From the NCBI GenBank assembly GCA_013397865.1, contig VZTI01000613.1, forward strand, positions 325,840 to 389,839: 64,000 bases of DNA, read 5' to 3'. Below the pieces are notes generated by a model that was not told the DNA's origin, did not search any database, and was given only the letters and a program-made list of their open reading frames with translations. The translations under genes and the position numbers were made by a program. Positions within the stretch are counted from its first letter, which is position 1, and each line of letters starts with the position of its first letter. Origin of the DNA: Struthidea cinerea (Eukaryota; Chordata; Aves; Passeriformes; Corcoracidae). This document shows positions 11,691 through 23,830 of this stretch, piece after piece.

Positions 11691-13928
11691 TGATGTGAAA
11701 AGTGCCCTGGGATCTTTACAGCCACAGGAAAGTAAAGAATTACTCAACACCTCTGACATCCAAAGGGTTGTTTTTGAAGAATGTTTGTCTCTAAGACTTT
11801 GCTTTCAGAAGTTGGCTTGAAGCCATCCTTCTTAAGTTTGATCATTCTTCATATGGACATCAGGGACATATGGCCAGGCTCCCTGGAATCTGTTGGTATC
11901 CTCAGAACTGTTGTTTACTGGGAGGCCAGGGGTGATAGGGTTTCCTGGATCCATGCCTACAATAAACATGCAACACATCTGATAGCACAACAGGACTGAG
12001 GAAGGAGATTTTATGTGCCAGAGCTTCAGGTGGTTAAGAACTGGCATTGGTTCAAGTTCTCACTAAGGATCTGGCTCTATCTGTTTAATCAAGATTCAGA
12101 TCCACATTTGTCGGGTCTTGGAAACGTGTCCAATCAGCCAGTGGGAATTTTAATCTTATTTTTATTTGGGTTCACATGAACAAGCCAAACCATGAGTATA
12201 TGATGAATAATAGTAACTGAAAAGATAACACTTCGTCTTCTCCCCAACTAAATTAATATTTTAAATGCTGTACTCTCTGATCTTAGTTACTTTGTTTTTA
12301 AAAGATGTTGGGTTCCTGTTGAGATTTATACAATCTGAGCTCCATGTGGAGATGAAGATCATAGTTTTACTTTCTATTGCTTTATCTGCTGCTGTTCCAG
12401 GCAGAAATCCAGGTGATACAGATGGAAGCTATCTGTCCTCCAGATCCTCTTTTCTACAGAGTTAGCTTGGGGGCTATAATGAGATTTCAGCTGGATCACT
12501 ACAGCTAATATATACAGTGGAAGAGCAAAGGCTTTCTGTGAAGGAAGCTTTTTGTGTACACTTGGAATGAGGAATTCCTCTATTTCACCTTCTCCCAGCT
12601 CTGTGCATCTGTCTTGTACACTTCTAATCACATTAAGAAATGCTGTGTCCAGTCCCAAAACTGGGTGAGTCAGGATTTTACCCTCCCATTCAGCCTGGGG
12701 AAGTCTTGCTCAATTGCCTACCATAAAGAAATGAAAATGTTCCTGCTGGGTGCTGGATCATGTTCCTGCAGCCCTGAGATGATACAAACAGGATTTAATT
12801 TGAACAGGGTTGGTTGAGTATGGAAAGCAGAGCAGAAAGTCTGGAGAAAATAGAAAGTGACTGCCATCAGCTCCACAAGACTGAAGCCACGTACAAAGAT
12901 GCTGTGAACCTTTGTTTTGAGGGCTGAAAATAACTTTTTGCATTTCACTCTCAAACAGCCACTGCAAACCCTTCAGGTAAAAAACCCAAACAAAATGATC
13001 ATTTGCTTTTTACTGAGACTGCTTCATCCATTATTTCAATCAGAAAAACTAAAAATCAAGATAAGTGAAGTGGAAATTTGGTGGGTATATTTTGAAATGG
13101 AAATGAGGTGGTTATATATTCATATTCCCTGTATTCATAGGCATGTTTGCATTAATTACAGGAAATGAATACTAATTTATGATTGCCCCTGCTCGCCATC
13201 AGACTGCATTTATTTACAGATGAGGTCAATGAAAAATTAGTTTAGTCTTTTTTACTGCTGTTTAGAACACTCAAGACTGTGTTTTCCTCTAGATTTGTCA
13301 TGGTTAATGAATGTTGCTTCAGCAGTCAATCATGTACTCTAAATGCTGTCACACTTTTTTTTAAAGCCTCAGTCATGAACCATGACAGAAAAATAAACAA
13401 ATAAATATAAAACTAAAAAACTCTTTTCACTGAGCAGCTACACTATGCAAAAATCTCCAGGGAAGGTTAAAGGAGGCCAGAATAAATGATAATATAAGTG
13501 CTGTGGATATAGAAAAGCAATAAAGGTGTACCAGCACTGAGGGTCTGGCAAAAAAACTCAACATGCACATGCACACACACTCTCCAGTGAAAAAACTGGC
13601 AATGTTAGTAGCCTCAAGGTGCAATTTCCTGGAGCACTGAGATTGACATGCCAGCACTAAATGTTGTTAATTTAACTAACTTCAAATTAATGGCAGAGTC
13701 TGCAGTGGCCGAACCCCTCAAACACAGTCTCATTATAGCCTTGCTGGGAATGTCCTAAATATAGGCATTGAGAGTTTAAAACAAATTCTCTTACATCGGG
13801 GTATTTTTAGACCCACGTAAGGCGTCAGAGTTTGTGTCATGGTATATGGTTGATTAATTGGGTTGGTAAGTCACCCTCCGACCCACAAATTGGGCATAAA
13901 AAGGCCCATGAAGGAATACAACGAAGTT

Positions 13929-13953
13929 TTATAACTACAATATGTAGTTATAA
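13929..13953. repeat. Perfect palindrome, 11-bp arms, 3-nt loop
   Basis: TTATAACTACA, then ATA, then TGTAGTTATAA. The arms are AT-rich and perfectly complementary. The function is unknown and it may be incidental. Confidence 0.7.
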
Positions 13954-14557
13954 GCAATATTGGTATTCCAGTAAAGCGAGAAGGTCTGTTTTGTGTTTAG
14001 GTTTTCTCTGGTTCTGTAGAACTTTGAAATTCTCATTTAAGTGGGATTTTAGGCCATTTGAAGACCAGGCATGAGGGGTCTGTGGGTAATGGGAGTGATA
14101 GATTTCAATACAATTGGCCTCCTGAAGGCAGCATAGCCAAAATCAAAAGGATAATCAAAATAAAGCAAAGTCTAGACAGCCCATCATCCTTTCATTTTTG
14201 ATGACCAACTCTACATTTCAGACCATGATCTTTGAATCATTCAGTTCCTGTTTCCATATTTTTAAAGATTTTTTTCTCAAATTTGCTATTAACCCAGCTG
14301 CCCCAGTGTTAATCACATTAGAAGCTCAACCTGATTCATTAGTTGGTGTATCTGAGATAGAGAACAAAAAAGATCTACTGAACACATATTCAACGAGCAG
14401 ATATTGCTGCAAATATCCTCCAGCACTCTTGTTGTTATAATCATCCTTATGATAAAACCAGGCAATTTTTGTGTGTCATGTAATTGGCTTTCCCTGACAA
14501 CAGCAGAATTGATCTCATACAAGCAATTCTCAAAGTCAATTTGTGTTCTTTACTTAC

Positions 14558-14768
14558 AGTGTGGGCTTTCCTTTGCCCCAACGTGTAGAAGGGTCCTGGC
14601 AATGGGGATGTTGTTGGTCAAAATGGCAATATCCAAAGGAGTGAGTCCCTCACTGTTTGGTGTGTTCAGGTCCAGTTCCTCCAGTGTGTATTGATAAAGA
14701 AGAACCTGAACAGCATCCAGGTCCTGCTGCTCTACGGCCTCAAACATAGCTTCATTGCACTGGAAATT
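14558..14768 (-). CDS. ANKFN1: ANKFN1 exon: ankyrin repeats
   Basis: Internal coding exon of 211 bp, phase 0 to phase 1. The acceptor is ATTGACACACAG/AATTTCC and the donor CACT/GTAAGT. It begins NFQCNEAMFEAVEQQDLDAV, continues through a VLLYQY helix, then NTPNSEGLTPLDIAILTNN and a second helix IARTLLHVGAKES. The GLTPLDIAI core is the diagnostic ankyrin motif (G-x-TPL-x-x-A), so the exon carries roughly two ankyrin repeats that should bind partner proteins. The sequence is nearly identical to mammalian ANKFN1 as I recall it, which fixes gene identity and strand. An ATG inside the exon (MFEAVEQQ) is an internal methionine, not the start. Confidence 0.96.
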
Positions 14769-17700
14769 CTGTGTGTCAATAAAGACAGAAATTCAGTGAA
14801 ACTTTTCATATGTAAGTGCTTTAAAAATAGAGAAAATTTGTGTTTTGTGAGATTGCTATAAAATATTGCTCCTCCAGCCCCAACTTAGGCTCAGCTTGAA
14901 GCATGGCAAATGTTTGCAGAAGAATTGAGCTTGGTCTACCCCTGGACTGGAGTGCTTGAAATTGCCTCAGGTCTGTGGGAAGATTCAAGTGAGATTCAAA
15001 CCCATATGAAACAAACACATTCTCATTTAGACATCGGTCCTGTAATCAAACTGTGTGAGCAACATTATGTTTGCAGTGTGAAACTGGATGAAACACTACA
15101 ATTTTGGCAGAGTCTTGGACGACTGAGCTTTTCAAACTCAAAATTTCAAGTAGGAAACTACAGTCAGGTGATGAAAATCCAAATCAAACAAGCAGTTCTC
15201 CAGGTAAACCTACCCAGTTCCAGTGTGAGCCAGTGTGTTCATTCTACCGCCTCGGTTATTTCTAGGTGCCCTCATTATTGCATTTAAGTTGTAACTAGAA
15301 GAAAACTTGAAATTTACAGGCCTTAAAAACAGAAGTAGAAATAGGACTGAAAAAATGGACTGCCCAGTGTGCATGTCTGAGCAGCAGACAGCACAAGCAG
15401 ACAAACTCAAGAGCTTTCATGGCACCAACTCTCAGGCAGGAAGAACCACTGAACCTTTTCCTTACCAATGTCAAGGAGATAAAAGAATGGCACAGTACAA
15501 AGGCCCCTATTGTTTCTTAATTGAGCTGGGGAGAAGCAGGTGCAGGAGAGTAGCAGGGCCTGCAGGTTTCTTTTATGAGAACATCCTTCTGGAGCCTGCA
15601 GTAATGACAAGCTATTTGCCAAGATTCTTTAAATTCTCTCCCAGTGTCCCATTGCCATAATTACCTGATAGGGTTTTTCCCTCTTTGGAATGAATTAGCA
15701 GGAACAAGAGGCCCAGCAAGGCAAGGAGGGCTCAGAGCACAGATTCAGATACACAGTGTAAACCAGCTCCCTGTGTCCCAATACCGCATGGAGGGAGCAC
15801 AGAGAAAATTGTTATCACAGAATGCATTCTTTATTCTATGAAATAAATATTGAATTGAAACCATCTTCTACTGTGGTTAGATGTTAACTCTTCAACCACG
15901 CTAGAACTTCATTTTCTTTTTTAAATCGATATAGTTCTATTTGGCATATCCGTGCCCAAGTTTGCTCTCAGTGAAACAACACTGACCTGCTGGAACATCT
16001 TTTGTCTCCTCATAAAACACACGGACTAAGGGTTTTCAAGCAGTTTGTGGAAACTACAGTCCACAGCTCCACTTTGGAATTGGATCCATTCTACAGGGGC
16101 TTTTTTTCAGTGCACTTGAAGTTAAAAGTGTCTTCTGAAATTTTCAGGTCTGACAGGGATCTTCTGGTCTACTCTTTGCATGTGAAGTATTGGTACCACA
16201 CTAAGAAATTGCAAAGGCGATGCTACCTAAAAGTTTTAGCATGGGACCCACCTGTGCTGAATATTGGGGATCAGCAGAACAGGAGGAAAAATGTACATAA
16301 GATGCCCTGTAGCCCAAACTGCCAATATAAAGAAATGAGATACTTAGGTTAACATGGCAATCTAAGGATGAGATGAGCTATGCAGCAATAAAGCAAATCT
16401 GGGACAGTAGTGCTGACTTGGGAATCTGCCTTCTAGACACTGAAGTACAGAACAGCTCATGCTGGAGAAATATTTTTTTCTGTAGGTTTCCATACAGAAT
16501 AAAAGATATGACTTAAACATAAGTGCTGATCACGGGGCTCTGTCACATTCTTGGGTTTAGACTCTTCTCTAGATGGTAAGATTCAGGTTTAATTTTATAA
16601 TCAAATACTAAGGCCACACTCCAGGGTTGGTATAAGATAAAAATCTCAGAAAAAGGGACAGCTGAATGGCAAGCAGCTCTATTTTTCACTCTTTAGCAAC
16701 CCCTCTGTTGAAGATAAAAATTGTTTTTAAGGACATACACTGTCATTAGTGAGAGCACATGTACAGAAAATTTTAGAAAAGAAGGCAGCACATATTTCTC
16801 TGATTATAAGATAAAACTTAAAAAATGTCAGAAATTTTTACTGCAATGAAGCAATATTTTTTATCATTCCAATAGCTCCACACATCTGCTGTCTTGCTTA
16901 TGTAACACTCTTATAATCTTGATGTCAGAGACCTTACTCTTGTTCTGGTGTTTTGCCCATACCCTGAAGGGATGAAGTGCTCTTGCTAGAAATTAAAAGA
17001 GTTTTAAGTAATTATAATTACAAAATACTTTAATTAATGGTACGATTCTGATACCTCTGTATGTCTTCAGCTCCCACTCTATGGTGATATTGATTTAACA
17101 GCTGTATGCCACTGTACTGTGTACTCAAAATTAACATACAGAGAGCACCGATGTTTGAAGTACAGATGAAAAAGAAAGCTGTGCTCTTCACTCTATGAAA
17201 ATTCATTATTATCAATGCAGAATTGTGAACTGATAGACTTTTTTTCAAAGAAATTATTAGAAATGTAAAATCAGAAAATCACAGAATGGTTTGGGCTGGA
17301 AGGGACTTTAAAGATCAGCTTTGCCAACAACCTGCCATGGACAGGGACGCCTTCCACTAGAAATACATTCACCAATTCTTCTATATCAGCATTCTAAAAA
17401 GAATTAATTTCATCACTGTTAATGGCCATTTCAAATTCTTTTTCTACTGCTATTGGAACTTTCTCTACAGTGTTGTTTGTGGGAATACAGGATAATTATG
17501 CTTCAGAATCATCTGCATTTTGATCCAATCAGAAAACAAGCAAAAGCATATTGCTCTTGTAACTGATCACAGCTATGAAAATCTACTTATTTAGCAGTGA
17601 ATTAATCAAGAGCATATTACAAAGGGAATGGGTTGAAGGAAACTGAATGACTGCATTAGTCTGCATTTCTTTTAGTTAAGTTTATTTTTGGAAACATTCT

Positions 17701-20700
17701 GGGAGCAGAACAAAAAGGTAAAGCTGATGATATTGCTGCATGAAAGGCTGTGGTGCTCACTCAGGACAGGAAAGTAGTTATTTCTCTCTTCACATTTTCC
17801 CTTCTGTGGCACTGGGTACACACATGGTTTTCCCTTTTTCAAAAACCAGAATAAGTAATTCTCTTTTGAATGGCTTTACATATGTGCACAAAAGTTAAAT
17901 GAGTTAGCATTTGCAGAGTGTTACCCTAACTTCTCAGTATCATTGTTTGGCTTTAATTCCAATTTTGTGTGAAACTCAGGAAATCTTGTACTACATCTCA
18001 GAAGTTTCTTCCATTATATAAACCAAAAATTCACTATTACATGATAATAAAAGAGAGATGGCTAACGTCACTAGTATAGCTGAAATTAACCCAAATTATG
18101 GCTGACAAAAGCATTTGGTCCTTTTTAAATATACACACACACACACCCCCCCTCAACAGATTTTACCTACCTGTCAGATTGCTGTAGAATTATTTTAAAA
18201 ACTTTGATTTAAACTGGGGTTTTTTTGATTCAGTTATCACAATTTAGACCTGCCTGTGTGCCTTTGAAAATGCATCCTTGGACTTTGGCTTGCCAAATGA
18301 AATACCTGAAGTGTTTGTGAAATTTTGGCCCTAAGTAAGTTGTTGAGCAGAATCTAAGCACATGTTTAAGTTAATTTGTCGTAAATGCTCTTGCCAACTG
18401 ACCTGTTGGCAAGAATGTTTCACCAAAAGGGAAAAAATAAAAGCAAATTTCTATTTCTTCATTTCATTAGAAATCTGATTGAAAAAGCTGCACTGATTTA
18501 AATGAGAAACAGAGAATGAATGTTATAAGCTACTTCATCCAATCCAAACAATTACGAGACCAAATTGCAAATATCAGGTTTTCCAAATGAGCAATTCAGA
18601 CACAAGCAATAGGCTGAAATACATTGGCAAGTCTTGTAACTTCAAAGAGTGTAAAATCATGGGAACTGATGTGGCCTTTCTAATTGGGCGTGTGTGAATC
18701 CCTCATCCATAGCAGAGCACATCAAACTGTGCTAGACAGTCAAAAAACACCCTGGAGAGGCAGCAAAATACCTATTACATCTTCACCCATGCTGGTGAGC
18801 TGCCCCATTTGGAAGTCTGCATCCACCCCAGCTCTCCAAGTCCAGAAAAACATTCTACACTCCCGACCAACTTTTCCCCAACTATTTGCTTTCACACAGA
18901 AAACAGAAATATATTTGAAAATTATACAGTTTTCTGCAGAAAGCTTATCACGTTCCATGTAGAAGATCCTCTAGCATTGCAGCATTTTTCAGACATCTGC
19001 AGCCCAGGGATAAGAAATGCAAACAGGTATAAGAAGTAATTTCTTTAGACCCAAGTGCTCAATTTTAGTCCAGCTGGTATTGTCACAAATAGCAACAAGA
19101 GCCTTCTGATTTCTGCCATCATTTACCTTTACTAGATAACTTTCTTGTGCTCTGAAAAGACAAAAGCATTAAATTCAAAGAGAAACTGCATCACGTTTAG
19201 AAGGGATTGGGTGAAGTTTAGGAGCAGTTTTTACATTGCTTTTTCCTTGACTCAGTCCTGCAGCCTCTAATCATTAGCTGGACAGCTGTGCTATGTGATT
19301 AATTTATTTAGGTGTTACTGTGATGCACAAATGTATATACTGAAAAGAACTACAGTATTGCTTTGCAGTAAGTAATAACCACGTTCCAGTAAGTGATTCA
19401 GTGCCAGAGTGTTTAGAAATGCAATCTTATGTAGCTTAATTAAAATGAAGTGCCCCTTTCAAGGTATTTGCTCTAATTTTGACTGAAAAAGTCCACTATG
19501 TGCTACCGGAGTTGGAAAAAGTGGTAAAGTAGTTTCGGCAAAGACATGTTTTGATAAACATGAGTTCAAGAATAAAGCTATTTTGGGACATTGCTATGTC
19601 TGCAGCAAGACAACAATTTACTGAATGGAAAGTGTTGCACACCAAGAGAGAGTGGAAAGAAAACTCTTCACTAGCCAAAGCTGAAAGAAAACAAATTCTA
19701 ACAAATGTTGTTCACTTGTCTGGAGACATGATTTTACTCCTTGACTTCGCTCAGTGGCACAGAAACTCAGTGATTAGAAAATACATGAGCTAGCAACTTG
19801 ACCTGGAATATTTCCACCCCTTCAGTAATGGTTTCCTTGCTGTTTATTTCTGGGGAAAACTGGGAAAACAACAAGCAGAATGGATAGAATGGGATCCAAA
19901 GCCTCTCGAGTTTAGTGGGAGTCTGTTCTTAGCCTGTTGTGGACACCAGCTCAGACCCCAGACTGGTGATACCTACAGGTTCCTCTGCTGGGTGTTTGTC
20001 AGTGACAGAAGCTGTGACACTCCCATGGCACTCTAGGGGGCTGGGGGAACAAAGTTAGCACAGGAACATCTGTGTCCCATTCAATCCACATCCACACAAC
20101 ATAAAATGAAGTCTCCTAATGATGATGACTGATGGAATAGGCACTCCCACTGCCTGACAGATCCAGAGTGAAAAGGGACAGAACTCAGGTTGTAAGTTAT
20201 TGGCTCAGGGTTAGCAGAGGACTTGGCCCCCAGCAGCAGTGCCCTGCTCCTCAATCCTTTGGCTCAGCTCATTGGCAATTTCTCTTCTTATTAGTTAAGT
20301 ATGACAGAAGAGCCCATGTTTGAAGGAATATGTAATTTGAAGTGTGTATTTAGATAAACCGTGGTCAGAAGATATGCTCACAGCCTGGCATTCATTCAGC
20401 CTACATGTCAGTCTGCTCTGGCATGTCCCCAGCACTAGTTTATCCTCCTCCTTCACTCTCTCAGTCACACTCAAGCTTGCATTTGAAAAAAAAAGGCAAG
20501 AAAAGACAGTGGCTAAAAAATAAATCTAAATAATCTTTCCCCATAGTTCATACTTTGAGACCTCAATTCAAATCATCACTACAAACTGAAAAGCCTCTGG
20601 AAACCCACGGCCTCAAAAGCACAGCCATTGGCTACCATGCAGAGGCTGTTTTCCAGCTCTCAAGCCCTGTTTGAATTTCAGGCTTCTCTTGTGAAACAAG

Positions 20701-21944
20701 AATCTATCGGCCCTGGAAGAGCTGAGAGGAAGAAGCCATGGTCTCCTGCTTTTGTCAGGTCATGGTCTTTTTCCATCGGAGAGAGACAACAGTCTCCGTG
20801 GGACATGCAAGGGTCCTCTGATTTCGGGAAAGCACCATCCTAGGGGACAGCATCAGCTAATTGAATTAAAAATAATTTCCAATTCTTGCACGGATTCATA
20901 TAATATGTCTCTTACATAATGAAATTTTTGAATGTTAAAGGAGTCTAGAGTGTCCTTTTTCCTTCTGACAAAATGTAACATTTTTGTTATCTGGCCCAGC
21001 CATACTCTGAGTTTAGTCCTGCATTGCACTAAGCATCTGATCTAGTGCAGCAGAGTGCTGGTTCCAAGAGGCATCTCCTGGTGCATTCGCAGACACTGTC
21101 ATTAGTCTCTGCTCTTCAGAAAGGGAGACAAACTCTTCAAAATAATTCAGAGGAGACACTGAAGGATGTGTCTGTTCTTCCTACTTATGGAAAAGTGGAA
21201 TTTATTTTGTTTTGGCAGTATCAACAAGCAGGTTCATCTTCCTCCAGCAAATACAAAAGATTCTTTTGTACACAGAACTTACATTGGGCTATTATCTCCG
21301 GGACAGAGTCCATTCTCCAAAATGCATGCACTGGGGGTTGTGTAACTTCACCAGAGCTGGCAGCAGCAGGAGCCCTTGTGAGGATTAATTCCAGCAGGTG
21401 TTTCTATATTTTACTGTGCTGGTACCAGTGTGCTCTGCTGGGATTTGGTTGGGGTACCCAGGCTAGACCGCTTCACATGTGATCTCTTTCTTCCCTAGTC
21501 TTATCGACTGACCATCACCACAGTCTGGGAAAAGCCTTGCATTTTATTTATCCATCATGCCTGAAAGTTCCATTTGTTGTTATTTGGAAAAATGGGAACT
21601 TCTACTAAAGCCATCTTCACTTTTCTCAAAATACTTTTTATTCTTTTCTTCTAAGAGAAACACTTGCATCTGTATATTTAATTCACATTTTGTCATGTAA
21701 GTGAAAAGTTACAACCTTACTCCTAAAATAAAGCATCATCACTGGAGTAGGTAGCCTGTCTTTACCCTTCAAGGAGGTCAAACTCTATTTTGACAAGGGA
21801 TCATAAATGGTAAGGCTGAGAAGCACATACGGCACTGGGCAGGGAACAAAGCGAGATGATGAGAATTGTACAGATTAAAAGCCAGCTGATTAAGGAGATT
21901 AATAGGAAAGTAAGTTGGCAGTTTGATAGGGATCAGGTAATTAC
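14769..21944 (-). other. ANKFN1: ANKFN1 intron
   Basis: A phase 0 intron of about 7.2 kb. It holds a CR1 tail at 17.3 kb and a short (CA)n-C run near 18132-18152. A 145-codon plus-strand open frame at 21045-21482 shows no recognisable domain and I do not call it a gene. Confidence 0.85.
17278..17366 (-). mobile_element. CR1 LINE 3' end fragment
   Basis: ATCACAGAATGGTTTGGGCT followed by GGAAGGGACTTTAAAGATC and CCTGCCATGGACAGGGACGC is the classic avian CR1 3' terminus in complement. The element is therefore on the minus strand. It is about 90 bp, strongly truncated, and lies within an ANKFN1 intron. Confidence 0.9.
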
Positions 21945-22146
21945 CATGGAGGCCTTGCGGAGGCTGAGGCGGTCAGAGCGAGCTCTGAAATAAGCTTCAT
22001 CAAAGGACGTGTGGCTGCCCTTCAGCTTCTCCGACAGGTTCCGGTACAGCCGCTTGGCAGCGTTGGGGGACGATGGCATGCTGTGCTTTTTGCTCTGCAG
22101 GAGACTTAAGTTATGCATTTGCTGGGTCATTTTCAGCCAGGGGTTT
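21945..22146 (-). CDS. ANKFN1: ANKFN1 exon: N-terminal segment with the classical start codon
   Basis: Coding exon of 202 bp. The acceptor is TTTTCCTTCTAG/AAACCC and the donor CATG/GTAATT. It begins with one base completing a codon from an upstream exon, then NPWLKMTQQMHNLSLLQSKK and a Ser/Pro/Arg-rich segment (MPSSPNAAKRLYRNLSEKLK) ending LSLRKASM in phase 0. The classical 763-residue protein starts at the Met of MTQQMHN (ATG at 22130-22128). The frame is open upstream of that Met to the acceptor, and the acceptor itself is good, so longer forms starting further upstream are likely. The segment is basic and Ser-rich and is probably disordered ahead of the ankyrin repeats. Confidence 0.94.
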
Positions 22147-23166
22147 CTAGAAGGAAAACAGCAGCCATTTAGTGAGGTTTTGCTACACCAACATCATTGA
22201 TCAGAAGTGTGTCACTGAAACACAGAGTGTGAGGCTGCTGTGGCTAAAAGCACTTTCCCACATGGCTTCTGGACACACGGAGAAATGTTTTGGGCTTTTT
22301 CAATGGCAAATTGCTCTTTATGGAATTAGAGCCATGGTTATCTATGGAGACAGAGAATTAAAGATGGAAAAATAAAAAACAGACCACCCCAGAATTATTT
22401 GCTAATTCGTATAAGGAGGAGGGGCTTCAATTAATGAGGGAAGCAACTTTTTGACAGAGTGAGTTCTGGCAATACAGGTGTCAGAAAAAATGACACCCAA
22501 AAGTAAGTGTTGCTGTGGACAGTTCCATACTGAGGGGGTCCTTCCTCAGGTAGTGGGCAGGCACTGGTTTTATCTATATATTGTATCACCTTATCCCGCT
22601 CTGTGTTTGCCCTGTCCATTTAGAGTACAAACCCTGCCAAGAGGGACTGCTGCCTCTCTCTGACTGCCTCACCTAATTGGATTTACCCATTATCTCATAA
22701 TTAAACAATACTTTATATGCTCTATCATTACAGCAATTTTTCTGTATTAGGAAAAATTGAATTAATATTTAACTCTGGAATTACGTTACGTGGGAATAAT
22801 TTTGCCTTTCTGAAGGGAAACTAAGAATCAGATTTGGCCCAACTGCAGGCATAGGAAACTATCCCCATGGATTTCTAAGTGAAAAGGTGACAAAAATGCA
22901 CCCTTTCTTCACACTTCCTTTTCCCCTGACAAGAGCGTGTACACATCTCTAAGGCAGAGCGTCTCTCTAGGAGACTTCACAGTTGTAATAGTAAACCTGG
23001 CTACCCTTTCAGACTATCTTTTCTGGAAATAATCTTTGGGTTTTTTTATACTATGATACAATTTCTTTTTGTTCTCGTGGTCTCAGCCTTCTTTTAAGCA
23101 AATTGGATGGCAGGACCAGACTTTAATGACTATTTCCAGTAAAAGCATTCTTTACTAAACACTCAC
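22147..23166 (-). other. ANKFN1: Putative ANKFN1 intron (1.0 kb)
   Basis: Lies between the candidate 5' exon and the MTQQMHN exon. It would be phase 2 with GTGAGT at the start and TTCCTTCTAG at the end. No repeats are seen. Confidence 0.55.
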
Positions 23167-23282
23167 CCTGCTGTTGAGGCTGGTTTTAGCAGGCATTTGT
23201 CCTTAAGATTAAAGACACCACCCGGGTCTCCTAAGCTTTCTACATCTTCCATTCTCAATGCACACTGCGGTGAGCAGACACC
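23167..23282 (-). CDS. ANKFN1: Candidate additional 5' coding exon of ANKFN1
   Basis: On the minus strand a segment ends in the strong donor GCAGG/GTGAGT and has two possible acceptors, ATGCTCAG at 23283 and CACCGCAG at 23265. It is open in the frame encoding MEDVESLGDPGGVFNLKDKC then LLKPASTA plus two bases GG. Exon 22146-21945 begins with a single base A, so the junction makes GGA (Gly) and runs straight into NPWLKMTQQ. This phase match is the main support. The ATG at 23252 has A at -3 and G at +4, a favourable start context, so this could be a first coding exon with a 5' UTR, or an internal exon beginning GVCSPQCALR. I do not remember this peptide from the family, so identity rests on splice signals, phase and its position 1.0 kb upstream. 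Confidence 0.55.
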
Positions 23283-23737
23283 CTGAGCATAAAAGTATCT
23301 TATTACAAATAATTTCACATATTCTCCCTGCTCCTGGGTTATTGAAGAGAGACCAATTCTCTGAATGAAGAGAGACAGAGTCAACACAATTGTCATGTGT
23401 GATGAAAAGACTGTTACATTAGAATAACGGTGTGTGCAATCAGAAGGGAATTATGTGAGCTGCATCCCTGAAATGAATGTGCAAGTGTGGAGAAGATCAG
23501 CAGCTCTCTGGGACTCAGGAGGCAGCAATACTGCAAAGCTTTTTGGCTGATTTTCTCTGAGTTTATAGAGTAAACTGATTATCCACCTTCCACTTCTCTA
23601 TGTTATTAGTATTTTAAAGAAACTCAGGAATTTTCCAAATTTAATAATAATTTAATTCTCAGTTACTTAGAGTAACAATTCCATTTTCTGTTAGTACATA
23701 ATGCTACAGATTGTCCCACATGAATTTCTCCTCTTAC

Positions 23738-23830
23738 CTCTGTTCTCAAGAGTTTCTTCATCAATAAAGTATGGGTCAAAACACAGACCCAAAGAGTAAA
23801 TAAAAATAGGCCAGTAAGTGCCACAGGCAT
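23738..23830 (-). CDS. Speculative first exon with hydrophobic N-terminus
   Basis: An ATG at 23830 (A at -3, in-frame stop just upstream) opens a 31-codon frame, MPVALTGLFLFTLWVCVLTH then TLLMKKLLRTE. It ends in phase 0 at the strong donor GAG/GTAAGA. Phase 0 fits the acceptor of the candidate exon at 23282, 455 bp downstream. The peptide would be a signal anchor or signal peptide. T-rich intron sequence often mimics hydrophobic peptides, so this may be chance. Confidence 0.2.

Larger units (their letters stand above)
10128..14557 (-). other. ANKFN1: ANKFN1 intron
   Basis: A phase 1 intron of about 4.4 kb. It contains a CR1-like fragment (11.4-11.7 kb) and an 11-bp-arm palindrome (13929-13953). 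No other gene is seen on either strand. Confidence 0.85.

Noticed and set aside
21045..21482. 145-codon plus-strand open frame
   Set aside because: Lies inside an ANKFN1 intron, antisense; mixed low-complexity composition with no domain, no splice or promoter support.
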